In this document: piece by piece, positions 24,714 to 32,847 of the stretch
Position numbering within the stretch: position 1 is the stretch's first letter
Layout: each line of letters starts with the position of its first letter
Source of the DNA: UBA3537 sp964219345
GTDB taxonomy: Bacteria > Bacteroidota > Bacteroidia > Flavobacteriales > Flavobacteriaceae
Assembly (NCBI GenBank): GCA_964219345.1
Contig: CAXPPN010000022.1
Coordinates: 1-33,804, forward strand
Length of the DNA stretch: 33,804 nucleotides
Direction of reading: 5' to 3'
Made by a program: the position numbers and the translations under genes
Notes under the pieces: model-generated
What the model saw: only the letters and a program-made list of their open reading frames with translations
Database searches by the model: none
Told to the model about the DNA's origin: nothing

Positions 24714-25619
24714 TTAAATTCTTAGCGCACGACTACTAAAGTATTTGCCCTCGACATCCAAATAAAAATCCACTTTTCCAAGGTATAACCCATAGCACCC
24801 TACTTGGTTGACGAGAACAGATTTGCCAACGGCATTGGTTTCTATAGTCGGGGTATCCAAAAAAGTATGGGTATGGCCACCAATGATAAGGTCAATATCT
24901 TTTGTGGCGCGCGCCAAACTACGGTCAGAAACTTTTTGTTTGCTTTTGTATTCGTAACCCAAATGCGAAAGACAAATCACAAGGTCGCATTGCTCATTAG
25001 TTTTAAGGATTCGACTCATGTCTTGAGCAATTTCGATGGGGCTAAGGTATTTTGTTTCTTTGTATGCATCTTTATTGACCAAACCTTGAAGCTCTACACC
25101 AAGTCCAAAAACACCAATTTTTATACCCCCTTTATTAAAAATTTTGTAGGGTTTGACATGGGTGTCCAATAGCGTATTTTTAAAATCATAATTGGCCGAA
25201 ACAAAATCAAATTTGGCATGTGGTAATTGTGCAAAAAGCCCATCAATTCCATTATCAAAATCATGATTTCCAATGGTTGCAAGATCATAATCCAACATGC
25301 TCATAAGTTTAAACTCCAATTCACCACCATAATAATTGAAATAGGGGGTGCCTTGAAAAATATCACCTGCGTCTAGTAAAAGTGTATTTGGATTTTCTTT
25401 TCGGAGTTTTTGAATGAGTGTTGCCCTTCTTGATACCCCACCTTTGTTGGAATTTCGACCATCGTTTGGTCCAAAAGGGTCAATATGGCTATGCACATCA
25501 TTGGTGTGTAAAATGGTAATTTTTTTTGCGTTTTGTTTGTCGCATGAAAGCGCCATCCCACCCAAAGATAAAAGCGTTGCAGAAGCTGCGGTATTTTTTA
25601 TAAAAGTGCGTCTTTTCAT
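24714..25619 (-). CDS. Exported metallophosphatase, N-terminal half of a split 5'-nucleotidase
   Basis: This 301-residue calcineurin-like phosphoesterase has the UshA/5'-nucleotidase metal-site motifs: TNDVHSH, GDIFQGTP, GNHDFDNG, CLSHLG and GGHTH. The N-terminus MKRRTFIKN followed by a hydrophobic stretch and LSC at Cys26 looks like a Tat signal with a lipobox, so it is probably exported folded and lipid-anchored. It stops at about the point where full-length 5'-nucleotidases continue into the nucleotide-binding C-terminal domain, which is encoded by the gene just upstream in the same operon (5-base gap). The two probably act together on nucleotides or sugar nucleotides. Confidence 0.9.
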   Translation of the reverse strand: MKRRTFIKNTAASATLLSLGGMALSCDKQNAKKITILHTNDVHSHIDPFGPNDGRNSNKGGVSRRATLIQKLRKENPNTLLLDAGDIFQGTPYFNYYGGELEFKLMSMLDYDLATIGNHDFDNGIDGLFAQLPHAKFDFVSANYDFKNTLLDTHVKPYKIFNKGGIKIGVFGLGVELQGLVNKDAYKETKYLSPIEIAQDMSRILKTNEQCDLVICLSHLGYEYKSKQKVSDRSLARATKDIDLIIGGHTHTFLDTPTIETNAVGKSVLVNQVGCYGLYLGKVDFYLDVEGKYFSSRALRI

Positions 25620-25624
25620 TTCTA

Positions 25625-26380
25625 TTAATTGGTGTAAATAAAACGCTGATCGCGCTTTGGATTTAAAGTGTCTTGAGCAGTAAAATAATCAATCAAAATT
25701 GCTCTTATTTTATAGTCTAAATCAAAAACGGTTTTACTTTTTTTAAAAAATTCCATACGGTCTCCACCATTATAAAGGTAATCACTTGTAGCTACATTAT
25801 AAATTTTGTTGAGGTCTATAGTTTTTCCTTGAATTTCAAGTTTTTTGAGCTTCCCTTTTTTGGTAATATGCAGTGTCATTCCAGAAATTGGATGAGCACG
25901 TTTAGCTTTTGTAAGATAATTTACAAGTTCCATCACCACTTTTCCTTTCATTTGTGCTACCACAACTTTGTTTTCAAAAGGCATGATATTAAATGCAGTT
26001 TTGGTAAAAATTGGTCCTTTTGGAAGCGGTGCTCGAATCCCACCATGATTTAGTAAAACAAGGTCTACATCTAAATTGTAGCGTTTTTTAAAAATAGGTA
26101 CAGACTGCTTAAAAACAGCATCGGCTATAAGGTTTCCAATGGCTGTATTTAATGCTCCATCTGTTTTTTTGTATTCATTATCCGAATAACTCAAAACTTC
26201 ATTCATCGAGGCCTCTAGTCGTGTTTTGTAGGGACGGATGACACTGTCAATTTCTTTATCAGATTTTAAATTGTTGTCAATGGTTAAGCGTTGACTATCT
26301 TTGCTTTGGGTTGTTGTTGCTTCATTGCAAGATAGAAACCCCAAAATTAGAGCAAGAAATTTGACGTATTTAAGCACCAT
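25625..26380 (-). CDS. 5'-nucleotidase C-terminal domain lipoprotein
   Basis: This 251-residue lipoprotein has a signal peptide ending at Cys18 (lipobox GFLSC). Its fold matches the substrate-binding C-terminal domain of UshA-type 5'-nucleotidases: DGALNTAIGNLIADA, NHGGIRAPLPKG, FNIMPFENKVV, SGMTLHI and the nucleotide-stacking region YNVATSDYLYNGGDRM. It has no metal-site motifs, so alone it should not be catalytic. It is followed 5 bases later by the metallophosphatase, which supplies them. The split, in reverse order to the domain order of UshA, is known in Bacteroidota. Its start codon lies within the predicted promoter region of the divergent DUF6913 gene. Confidence 0.9.
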   Translation of the reverse strand: MVLKYVKFLALILGFLSCNEATTTQSKDSQRLTIDNNLKSDKEIDSVIRPYKTRLEASMNEVLSYSDNEYKKTDGALNTAIGNLIADAVFKQSVPIFKKRYNLDVDLVLLNHGGIRAPLPKGPIFTKTAFNIMPFENKVVVAQMKGKVVMELVNYLTKAKRAHPISGMTLHITKKGKLKKLEIQGKTIDLNKIYNVATSDYLYNGGDRMEFFKKSKTVFDLDYKIRAILIDYFTAQDTLNPKRDQRFIYTN

Positions 26381-26394
26381 TTGTATTAACTTTG
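26360..26394 (+). promoter_or_regulatory. Promoter of the DUF6913-dapA transcript
   Basis: TTTG (26360-26363), a 23-base spacer and TAACTTTG (26387-26394) match both boxes of the Bacteroidota consensus. The -33 box lies inside the first codons of the divergent 5'-nucleotidase gene. The predicted transcript begins near 26400. Confidence 0.65.
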
Positions 26395-26412
26395 TGTAGA
26401 TTCTAAAAGTAC

Positions 26413-26931
26413 ATGTTTTTTAAACGTATAAAAACAATATCGTCTGAAAAATTTTTGACAACTGTAATAGAGGCACGTTCAAAGCAATTTTCATCTGAAA
26501 AGATAAAAACTGTTGGAATTTTGTTTGATTATGATCAGTTTGTAGATTATGATTATTTTAGAATGCTTTTTACAGATTTGAGATTGAACGACAATAGATT
26601 GCGTTTTATTGTTTTTTATGAAAAAGAAAATAATCAACCAAACAGTTGGGACGCTTCTTATACCAAAACAGATTTCGATTGGCTAGGTCATTGCAAAAGC
26701 AAAGAGGTTACCGAATTTGTAGATCAATCTTTTGATTTGTTGATTAGTTATTATAAACCCAATCGTTATGAGTTAAAGATTGTTACAGCAATGTCAAAAG
26801 CAAAATTTAAAGTTGGTATTTCAGATGAAGATGAACGTTTGCATGATCTTATTATTGACGTTTCAATAAAAGATATTGATACTTTTAAAACAGAATTAAT
26901 AAAATATTTAAAAACCCTAAATAAAATTTAA
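26413..26931 (+). CDS. DUF6913 family protein, unknown function
   Basis: This 172-residue soluble protein probably belongs to family DUF6913, assigned from its position before dapA and its opening MFFKRIKTI. Visible features are a basic N-terminus, an alpha/beta pattern with hydrophobic strands (TVGILFDYDQ, LRFIVFYEKE, FDLLISYY) and an acidic loop DEDERLHDLIIDV near the end. The spacing of strands and helices suggests a Rossmann-like or glycosyltransferase-B-like half domain, but I see no catalytic motif. Its stop codon abuts the dapA ATG, so the two are tightly coupled. Confidence 0.75.
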   Translation: MFFKRIKTISSEKFLTTVIEARSKQFSSEKIKTVGILFDYDQFVDYDYFRMLFTDLRLNDNRLRFIVFYEKENNQPNSWDASYTKTDFDWLGHCKSKEVTEFVDQSFDLLISYYKPNRYELKIVTAMSKAKFKVGISDEDERLHDLIIDVSIKDIDTFKTELIKYLKTLNKI

Positions 26932-27807
26932 ATGAATTCATTAGTAGGCATGGGAGTTGCCTTGGTTACACCATTCAAAAGTGATTTGAGTATTGATCAC
27001 GAAGCACTAACAAAAGTTGTAGAATTTAATATTGAAAATGGTACAGATTATCTCGTTATTAGTGGAACTACTGGCGAGAGTGTAACCATAACAAAAGAAG
27101 AAAAAAAGGCAATTATTCAAACCATCATAAAAGCTAATGCTGGCCGATTGCCATTAGTTATTGGAATTGGAGGAAACAATACCGCTGCTGTTATTGAAGA
27201 ACTTAAAACAACAGATTTGTCTCCTTTTGTGGCTGTTTTATCGGTGGCGCCATACTACAGTAAACCTACTCAAGAGGGCTTGTATCAGCATTTTAAAGCC
27301 GTTGCAGAAGCCTCTTCAAAACCTATTATTTTGTATAATGTTCCAGGAAGAACAGCCAAAAACATGGAGCCCGAAACAAGTTTACGTCTTGCTCGAGATT
27401 GTGAAAGTATAGTTGCCATCAAAGAAGCTGGAAATAATCCAGAACAATATAAAATACTTCTAAAAAATAAACCAGAAGATTTTCTTGTCATATCAGGTGA
27501 TGATGATTTGGTGTGTGATGTTGTTTTGCAAGGGGGCTCGGGGGTAATTTCCGTAATAGGACAGGCCCTTCCTGAGTTATTTTCAACAATGATTCACAAA
27601 GGACTAGAAGGGGATCGTTTAACTTCAAAAGCTTTAGAGAAAAAAGCGATGCCACTTATAAATCTCATTTTTGAAGAAAATAATCCGGCAGGTATAAAAG
27701 CAGTTTTGCAGCAGCTTGGTTTGTGTAGCGATAATGTTCGTTTGCCTTTGGTAACAGCAACAGATGCCTTAAAATCAAAAATAAAAGAAGCATTGGCCCA
27801 ATTATAA
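26932..27807 (+). CDS. dapA: 4-hydroxy-tetrahydrodipicolinate synthase
   Basis: DapA condenses pyruvate with aspartate semialdehyde, the first committed step of the DAP/lysine pathway. The 291-residue TIM barrel has the Schiff-base lysine Lys164 in AIKEAGNN, Tyr135 in LYNVPGR, the GTTGES motif (46-50 region) and GDDDLV. Length and order are typical. It directly abuts the DUF6913 stop. Together with dapF it gives two steps of meso-DAP synthesis in this window. Confidence 0.97.
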   Translation: MNSLVGMGVALVTPFKSDLSIDHEALTKVVEFNIENGTDYLVISGTTGESVTITKEEKKAIIQTIIKANAGRLPLVIGIGGNNTAAVIEELKTTDLSPFVAVLSVAPYYSKPTQEGLYQHFKAVAEASSKPIILYNVPGRTAKNMEPETSLRLARDCESIVAIKEAGNNPEQYKILLKNKPEDFLVISGDDDLVCDVVLQGGSGVISVIGQALPELFSTMIHKGLEGDRLTSKALEKKAMPLINLIFEENNPAGIKAVLQQLGLCSDNVRLPLVTATDALKSKIKEALAQL

Positions 27808-27830
27808 AATTATAAAGATCTCGTTGTACA

Positions 27831-27852
27831 GATAATAAATGTTTTTATTATC
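27831..27852. promoter_or_regulatory. 9-bp perfect palindrome upstream of bamD
   Basis: GATAATAAA (27831-27839) and TTTATTATC (27844-27852) form a perfect inverted repeat around TGTT. No T tract follows on the plus strand, so it is not a normal terminator for dapA. It covers the -33 region of the predicted bamD promoter and could be an operator. Confidence 0.4.
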
Positions 27853-27865
27853 CGTTAAAAAAATG

Positions 27866-27873
27866 TATTTTTG
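27866..27873 (+). promoter_or_regulatory. Bacteroidota -7 promoter element for bamD
   Basis: TATTTTTG fits TAnnTTTG and lies 17 bases before the bamD ATG. The -33 position falls in the palindrome at 27831-27852 and has no TTTG. Confidence 0.55.
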
Positions 27874-27890
27874 CAACCCATTTTTGAAAT

Positions 27891-28703
27891 ATGAAAAAAA
27901 TAGTATCATTAGTTCTTGTTCTTGTCTTTTTTGCATCATGCAGCGAATTTCAGCGTGTATTGAAAGAAGAAGATATTGCAGAAAAATACAAACTAGGGAC
28001 AGAATTATATGAGGCTGGTAAATATGAAAAAGCCAATCGCCTATTTTTACAAATTGTTCCCAAATACAGAGGAAAACCTCAGGCAGAAAAGTTAACGTAC
28101 ATGCATTCAAAAGCGTTTTACGAAACTAAAGATTACATGTCTGCAAACTATCGTATGGAACGTTTTGTAGAGGCTTATCCAAAAAGTGAGCGCTTGGCTG
28201 AAATCGCATTTTTAGCAGCAAAAAGTTATTATCACATTTCTCCACCATATTCGAAAGATCAAACGGAAACGGTAGATGCTGTTGAAAAGCTTCAAGAATT
28301 TATCAACCGTTACCCAGATTCTGAATATTTTAGTGAAGCCAATACATTGGTTCAAGAATTGGATGCAAAAATTGAAAAAAAGGCCTATGAAATTGCATTG
28401 CAATACCATACTACTGGTCCATTTCACAGAGATTATAACTCGGCCATTACAGCATTTGATAATTTTCTAGAAAAATTTCCTGGAACAAAATACAAAGAAG
28501 ACGTTTTATTTTACAAATTTGACTCTGCTTATCAGCTAGCGGTCAACAGTGTTTCCTGGAAGCAAAAAGAACGTACAGAAAAAGCATTTTCATTTTATAA
28601 AAATTTGAAACGCTTTTTTCCACAAACAAAATATTTAGAACAGACCGAGTCAATGCACGAAGAATTGCAAGACATCAAAAATAATTTAACACCAAAAAGT
28701 TAA
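27891..28703 (+). CDS. bamD: Outer-membrane protein assembly factor BamD
   Basis: BamD is the essential lipoprotein partner of BamA in inserting beta-barrel proteins into the outer membrane. The 270-residue protein has a lipobox (VFFASC, Cys17) and then TPR-like helical repeats, with YELGTELYEAGKY-like, AEKLTYMHSKAFYE and ETVDAVEKLQEFINRYPDSEY-type segments. YPKSERLAEIAFLAAKSYY is the family-typical middle part. It heads the cluster bamD, rpoZ, coaBC, DUF4835 and recN, which I recall as conserved in Flavobacteriia. It has its own promoter element. Confidence 0.93.
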   Translation: MKKIVSLVLVLVFFASCSEFQRVLKEEDIAEKYKLGTELYEAGKYEKANRLFLQIVPKYRGKPQAEKLTYMHSKAFYETKDYMSANYRMERFVEAYPKSERLAEIAFLAAKSYYHISPPYSKDQTETVDAVEKLQEFINRYPDSEYFSEANTLVQELDAKIEKKAYEIALQYHTTGPFHRDYNSAITAFDNFLEKFPGTKYKEDVLFYKFDSAYQLAVNSVSWKQKERTEKAFSFYKNLKRFFPQTKYLEQTESMHEELQDIKNNLTPKS

Positions 28704-28708
28704 TACAA

Positions 28709-29032
28709 ATGGATTTAAAAAAAGTAAAAGCACCATCAACTTCAGTGACCTATAATCGCAATGAGATTGATGCACCAACTGAGAATATTTATGAAGCTAT
28801 TTCTGTAATATCAAGACGTGCTGAGCAAATCAATACCGATATCCGTAAAGAATTGATTGACAAACTTGAAGAGTTTGCAACGTATAATGATAGCTTAGAA
28901 GAAGTGTTTGAAAACAAAGAACAAATAGAAGTTTCTAAGTTTTATGAGCGTTTGCCAAAGCCATATGCACTAGCCGTTCAAGAATGGTTGGAAGGGAAAA
29001 TTCACCACAGAAAAACCTCTGACGAGTCCTAA
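28709..29032 (+). CDS. rpoZ: RNA polymerase omega-like subunit (RpoZ/Rpb6 family)
   Basis: This is a 107-residue omega-type protein of the Bacteroidota, involved in RNA polymerase assembly. The conserved helix is NIYEAISVISRRAEQIN (about 26-42). The rest is a Bacteroidota-specific charged C-terminal part (KELIDKLEEFATYND, then FYERLPKPYALAVQEWL). The similarity to E. coli omega is limited to the central helix region; the placement between bamD and coaBC supports the call. It lies 5 bases after bamD. Confidence 0.87.
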   Translation: MDLKKVKAPSTSVTYNRNEIDAPTENIYEAISVISRRAEQINTDIRKELIDKLEEFATYNDSLEEVFENKEQIEVSKFYERLPKPYALAVQEWLEGKIHHRKTSDES

Positions 29033-29042
29033 AGCTAAGGTT

Positions 29043-30254
29043 ATGTCTATTCTACGTGGCAAACATATACTTCTTGGCATAAGTGCTGGTATAGCTGCGT
29101 ATAAAACTGCCTTTCTTGTTCGTTTGTTTGTAAAAGCAGGTGCAGTAGTTCGTGTTATCATGACTCCCTCTGCAAAAGAATTTATAACCCCGCTTACACT
29201 CTCAACACTTTCAAATCATCCTGTTCTTACTGATTTTACAGATGAAGAAGATGATAATGCGGTTTGGAATAACCATGTTGAACTTGGCCTTTGGGCCGAT
29301 TTGTTTGTGATAGCACCAGCTACGGCCAATACACTATCCAAAATGGCCTCTGGAAATAGCGATAATTTTCTAATTGCGACATATCTTTCAGCAAAATGCC
29401 CTGTGTATTTTGCGCCAGCAATGGACTTGGATATGTACAAACATCCTACCACACAAAAATCACTAGAAACGCTTCAAACTCATGGAAATATATTAATTCC
29501 ATCAACTTTTGGAGAATTGGCTAGTGGACTTGTAGGTATGGGGCGTATGGCAGAACCAGAATCAATTGTTGAAGCTATTGAACAACATTTGCTAGAGGGA
29601 CTTCCATTGCATGGAAAAAAAATACTTGTTACCGCAGGGCCAACATATGAAGCTATTGATCCAGTGCGCTATATTGGCAATCATTCTTCGGGTCGAATGG
29701 GCTTTGAAATTGCAAACACTGCCGCACAGTTAGGGGCTGAGGTCATTCTAATCACTGGTCCTACACACCATAAAGCACATTACGATTCTATACAAACTAT
29801 TTCCATCACTAGCGCAAGAGATATGCACGACGTTGCTCATCAAAATTTTGATGATGTTGATGCTGCTATTTTATCTGCTGCAGTTGCAGATTATAGACCT
29901 AAATTTCCTGCACTTTCCAAAATTAAAAAGAAAGCAACATCGCTAACTTTAGAGCTTGAAAAGACAGAAGATATTTTGGCTTCTTTAGGAGAAAAAAAGA
30001 AAAACCAAATCCTTATAGGGTTTGCATTAGAAACTGAAAATGAAGTTGCAAATGCAATAAAAAAGCTGAAAGCTAAAAATTTAGATTTAATTGTGCTAAA
30101 TTCGTTAAATGATGATGGAGCAGGTTTTGGTGGATCCACAAACAAAATCTCAATTATTGATAAAGATTTAAATCAAAAAAATTACCCCCTAAAATCAAAA
30201 TCTGAAGTCGCTTCAGATATAATTAATGAACTTATAAATCGAATTCATGCGTAA
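29043..30254 (+). CDS. coaBC: Bifunctional phosphopantothenoylcysteine decarboxylase/phosphopantothenate-cysteine ligase
   Basis: CoaBC catalyses two consecutive steps in coenzyme A synthesis. In the 403-residue product the flavin-dependent decarboxylase (about 1-185) shows GISAGIAAYK, NHVELGLWAD with the catalytic His, APATANTLSKMASG and PAMDLDMY. The ligase (about 190-403) shows VTAGPTYEAIDPVR, NHSSGRMG, AAVADYRP and a Lys-rich KIKKK. It lies 10 bases after rpoZ and overlaps the DUF4835 gene by 8 bases. Confidence 0.96.
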   Translation: MSILRGKHILLGISAGIAAYKTAFLVRLFVKAGAVVRVIMTPSAKEFITPLTLSTLSNHPVLTDFTDEEDDNAVWNNHVELGLWADLFVIAPATANTLSKMASGNSDNFLIATYLSAKCPVYFAPAMDLDMYKHPTTQKSLETLQTHGNILIPSTFGELASGLVGMGRMAEPESIVEAIEQHLLEGLPLHGKKILVTAGPTYEAIDPVRYIGNHSSGRMGFEIANTAAQLGAEVILITGPTHHKAHYDSIQTISITSARDMHDVAHQNFDDVDAAILSAAVADYRPKFPALSKIKKKATSLTLELEKTEDILASLGEKKKNQILIGFALETENEVANAIKKLKAKNLDLIVLNSLNDDGAGFGGSTNKISIIDKDLNQKNYPLKSKSEVASDIINELINRIHA

Positions 30255-31137
30255 ATTTTTAACTTATTTTATACTATTTTTTTCGAGCTTTGTTTTTGCA
30301 CAAGAGCTCAATTGCAATGTGGTTGTTATCGCTCAACAAACAGGAAATGAAAACGTACAGGTGTTTAAAACCCTAGAAAAACAACTTAAAGAATTTGTAA
30401 ATAATACACGTTGGACCAAAAGACCTTTTGAGCTTCAAGAGCGTATAGATTGCAGCATGATTATTAATATACAGAACTACGATTCTGATACGTTTCAGGC
30501 CAGTATTCAAGTGCAGTCTGCTCGCCCTATTTACAATTCCACTTACACAAGTACTGTTTATAATTTTAATGATAAAGATTTTAATTTTAAATATTTAGAA
30601 TATCAAAATTTAAACTTTAGTCCAACACAATTTGAATCCAATTTAATATCTGTTATTGCTTTTCATGTTTATATGATTTTGGGTGTAGATGCCGATACTT
30701 TTGAATTGTATGGAGGCGATCAATATTACGAACAAGCAAGAGATATAGCCAATTATTCCCAACAAGGAAATGTAGCAGGATGGGCACCACCAAAAGGAGG
30801 AGATCAAACAAGACGAGTATTGATAGACAATGTTTTATCTAAAACATACAAAGAATACAGAACAGCTTTGTATAATTATCATCGTTTGGGGTTAGATGTG
30901 ATGTCTAGCGACTCAAAAGAAGGAAAGGCAATAATTACATCAGCCTTGTTAGACTTTGAGACTTTACACAAAAGACGTCCAAATTCTTTTTTGGTTCGTA
31001 CTTTTTTTGACGCAAAATCTGATGAAATATCAGATATATTTTCTGCAGGACCAAGTGTAAAAATTACTGAGCTTGTTTCAGTTCTAAATAAAGTTGCACC
31101 GATGCACTCCAAAAAATGGAGTGCAATAAAATTTTAA
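30247..31137 (+). CDS. DUF4835 family exported protein
   Basis: This 296-residue exported protein has a signal peptide (MRKFLTYFILFFSSFVFAQ, cleavage near residue 19) and no lipobox. Family DUF4835 has no established function. Visible features are ELNCNVVV after the signal, two Cys in the first half, a central SARPIYNSTYTSTVYNFND (19 residues) segment, and YGGDQYYEQARDIANYSQQ-type sequence. It is translationally coupled to coaBC by an 8-base overlap and followed by recN. Its constant company with bamD suggests an envelope role, but that is a guess. Confidence 0.85.
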   Translation: MRKFLTYFILFFSSFVFAQELNCNVVVIAQQTGNENVQVFKTLEKQLKEFVNNTRWTKRPFELQERIDCSMIINIQNYDSDTFQASIQVQSARPIYNSTYTSTVYNFNDKDFNFKYLEYQNLNFSPTQFESNLISVIAFHVYMILGVDADTFELYGGDQYYEQARDIANYSQQGNVAGWAPPKGGDQTRRVLIDNVLSKTYKEYRTALYNYHRLGLDVMSSDSKEGKAIITSALLDFETLHKRRPNSFLVRTFFDAKSDEISDIFSAGPSVKITELVSVLNKVAPMHSKKWSAIKF

Positions 31138-31146
31138 AATAAAATC

Positions 31147-32799
31147 GTGTTAGCTCAACTTTACATAAAAAATTATGCATTAATCGACGAGCTTGATGTG
31201 AATTTTGATGAAGGTCTAACTATTATTACAGGAGAAACCGGCGCAGGAAAATCTATTTTGTTGGGTGGTCTATCGTTGGTTTTAGGCAAAAGAGTGGATT
31301 TTTCTAACATTAAAGACACTGATAAAAAAAGCATTATTGAATGTACTTTCAATATAGAAGCTTATAATTTAAATTCTTTTTTTTATTCTCAAGACTTAGA
31401 ATATGAACAACAGACGATTGTAAGACGAGAGGTTTTACCCTCAGGAAAATCGAGAGCATTTGTAAATGATTCTCCAGTAACGCTTAGTGTTTTGGAGGCG
31501 CTTGGCCAACAACTTATCGACATTCACTCGCAGCACGAAACACTTTCACTAACAGATGATGCATTTCAGTTTCAAATTATCGACGCTTTAGCGCAAACAC
31601 ATGATTTGCTTAAAACATATAAAAGCACCTTATCAGATTACAAAGAAAATCAAAAAGAGCTGGAGTTACTTCGTAGTCAGCAACAACAATCTAAAAATGA
31701 CTACGACTACAATAGTTTTTTACGACAAGAAATTGAAGAAGCCCAAGTTTTAAATTTAGATTTGAAAGCCTTGGAATCGCAATATGAAACCCTGAATAAT
31801 GTAGATTACATTCAAAGCGAATTGCAATTTGCTCAACAGATTCTAAGCCATGAAGACGTTGGTATTTCTACTCAACTTACGGAACTAAAACAACGTTTCA
31901 ACAAATTAAAAGATATTTCTACAGAGTATACTTCTCTTTTTGAAAGAATTTTAAGTACACAAATAGAACTCGACGATATATTTACTGAAATAGAGCATCA
32001 TCAGAATACATTGGAGGCCAATCCTCAGCTTTTATTTGATATTGAAAATCAACTCAAAAAAGTTAATGACTTATTGGGCAAACACAATGTACAGACCATT
32101 GAAGATTTAAAACGTATTTTTGAAGAATTATCAGAAAAAGTGGCCCATTTAACAAACCTAGATGCACAGCTTGAGTCTGTCAATAATTTGTTGAATGAAA
32201 ATTTTAAAAAATTAAACAATATTTCTTCAGCTCTTAGCGCAAAACGAAAAGGTGTATTAACAAATTTGGAAGACGAGTTGCATGTGCTTTTAGCCGCTTT
32301 GGGGATGCCGAATGCAGTATTTAAAATTGAACTTCAACCTACCACAGATTTTTTATTTAATGGTAAAGATGTTTTGAGTTTCTTATTGAAAGCCAACAAA
32401 GGTGGACAATTTTTACCCCTTAAAAAAGGGGTTTCTGGAGGAGAGTTGTCACGAATAATGCTTGCTGTAAAATTTATTTTATCCAAACATCAAAAGTTGC
32501 CAACCATTATGTTTGATGAAATTGATACTGGCGTATCGGGCGAAATTTCAAATAAAATGGCTTCAATTATGCAAGAAATGAGTCAGTATATGCAGGTGTT
32601 TACGATCACTCATTTGCCACAAATTGCTGCAAAAGGGGCTCATCATTTTAAAGTGTTTAAGGTTGATGATGATTCAAAAACGATAACGCAACTAAAAAAA
32701 TTGAACTACGATGAGCGTTTAGAAGAAATCGCTCAAATGCTGGGTGGAAAAGAAATTTCAGAAACTGCAAAAAAGCATGCACAACAGTTGTTGAATTAG
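31147..32799 (+). CDS. recN: DNA repair protein RecN
   Basis: RecN is an SMC-like ATPase that acts in double-strand break repair. The 550-residue protein has Walker A GETGAGKS (29-36), the long coiled-coil arms (about 155-365) and the C-terminal ABC signature SGGELSRIMLA, Walker B TIMFDEIDTGVSG and the H-loop ITHLPQIAA. The start is GTG at 31147 (MLAQLYIKNYALI), which fits the family N-terminus; no ATG lies near it. It begins 9 bases after DUF4835 and ends the bamD cluster. Confidence 0.96.
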   Translation: MLAQLYIKNYALIDELDVNFDEGLTIITGETGAGKSILLGGLSLVLGKRVDFSNIKDTDKKSIIECTFNIEAYNLNSFFYSQDLEYEQQTIVRREVLPSGKSRAFVNDSPVTLSVLEALGQQLIDIHSQHETLSLTDDAFQFQIIDALAQTHDLLKTYKSTLSDYKENQKELELLRSQQQQSKNDYDYNSFLRQEIEEAQVLNLDLKALESQYETLNNVDYIQSELQFAQQILSHEDVGISTQLTELKQRFNKLKDISTEYTSLFERILSTQIELDDIFTEIEHHQNTLEANPQLLFDIENQLKKVNDLLGKHNVQTIEDLKRIFEELSEKVAHLTNLDAQLESVNNLLNENFKKLNNISSALSAKRKGVLTNLEDELHVLLAALGMPNAVFKIELQPTTDFLFNGKDVLSFLLKANKGGQFLPLKKGVSGGELSRIMLAVKFILSKHQKLPTIMFDEIDTGVSGEISNKMASIMQEMSQYMQVFTITHLPQIAAKGAHHFKVFKVDDDSKTITQLKKLNYDERLEEIAQMLGGKEISETAKKHAQQLLN

Positions 32800-32802
32800 T
32801 AG

Positions 32803-32810
32803 TATATTTG
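32803..32810 (+). promoter_or_regulatory. Bacteroidota -7 promoter element for fabI
   Basis: TATATTTG fits TAnnTTTG, begins 3 bases after the recN stop and lies 37 bases before the fabI ATG. TTG copies at 32788-32793 are too close to be a -33 box. Confidence 0.55.
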
Positions 32811-32847
32811 CCAAAATTAAACTTGACAACCAACAATAAAATAAACT

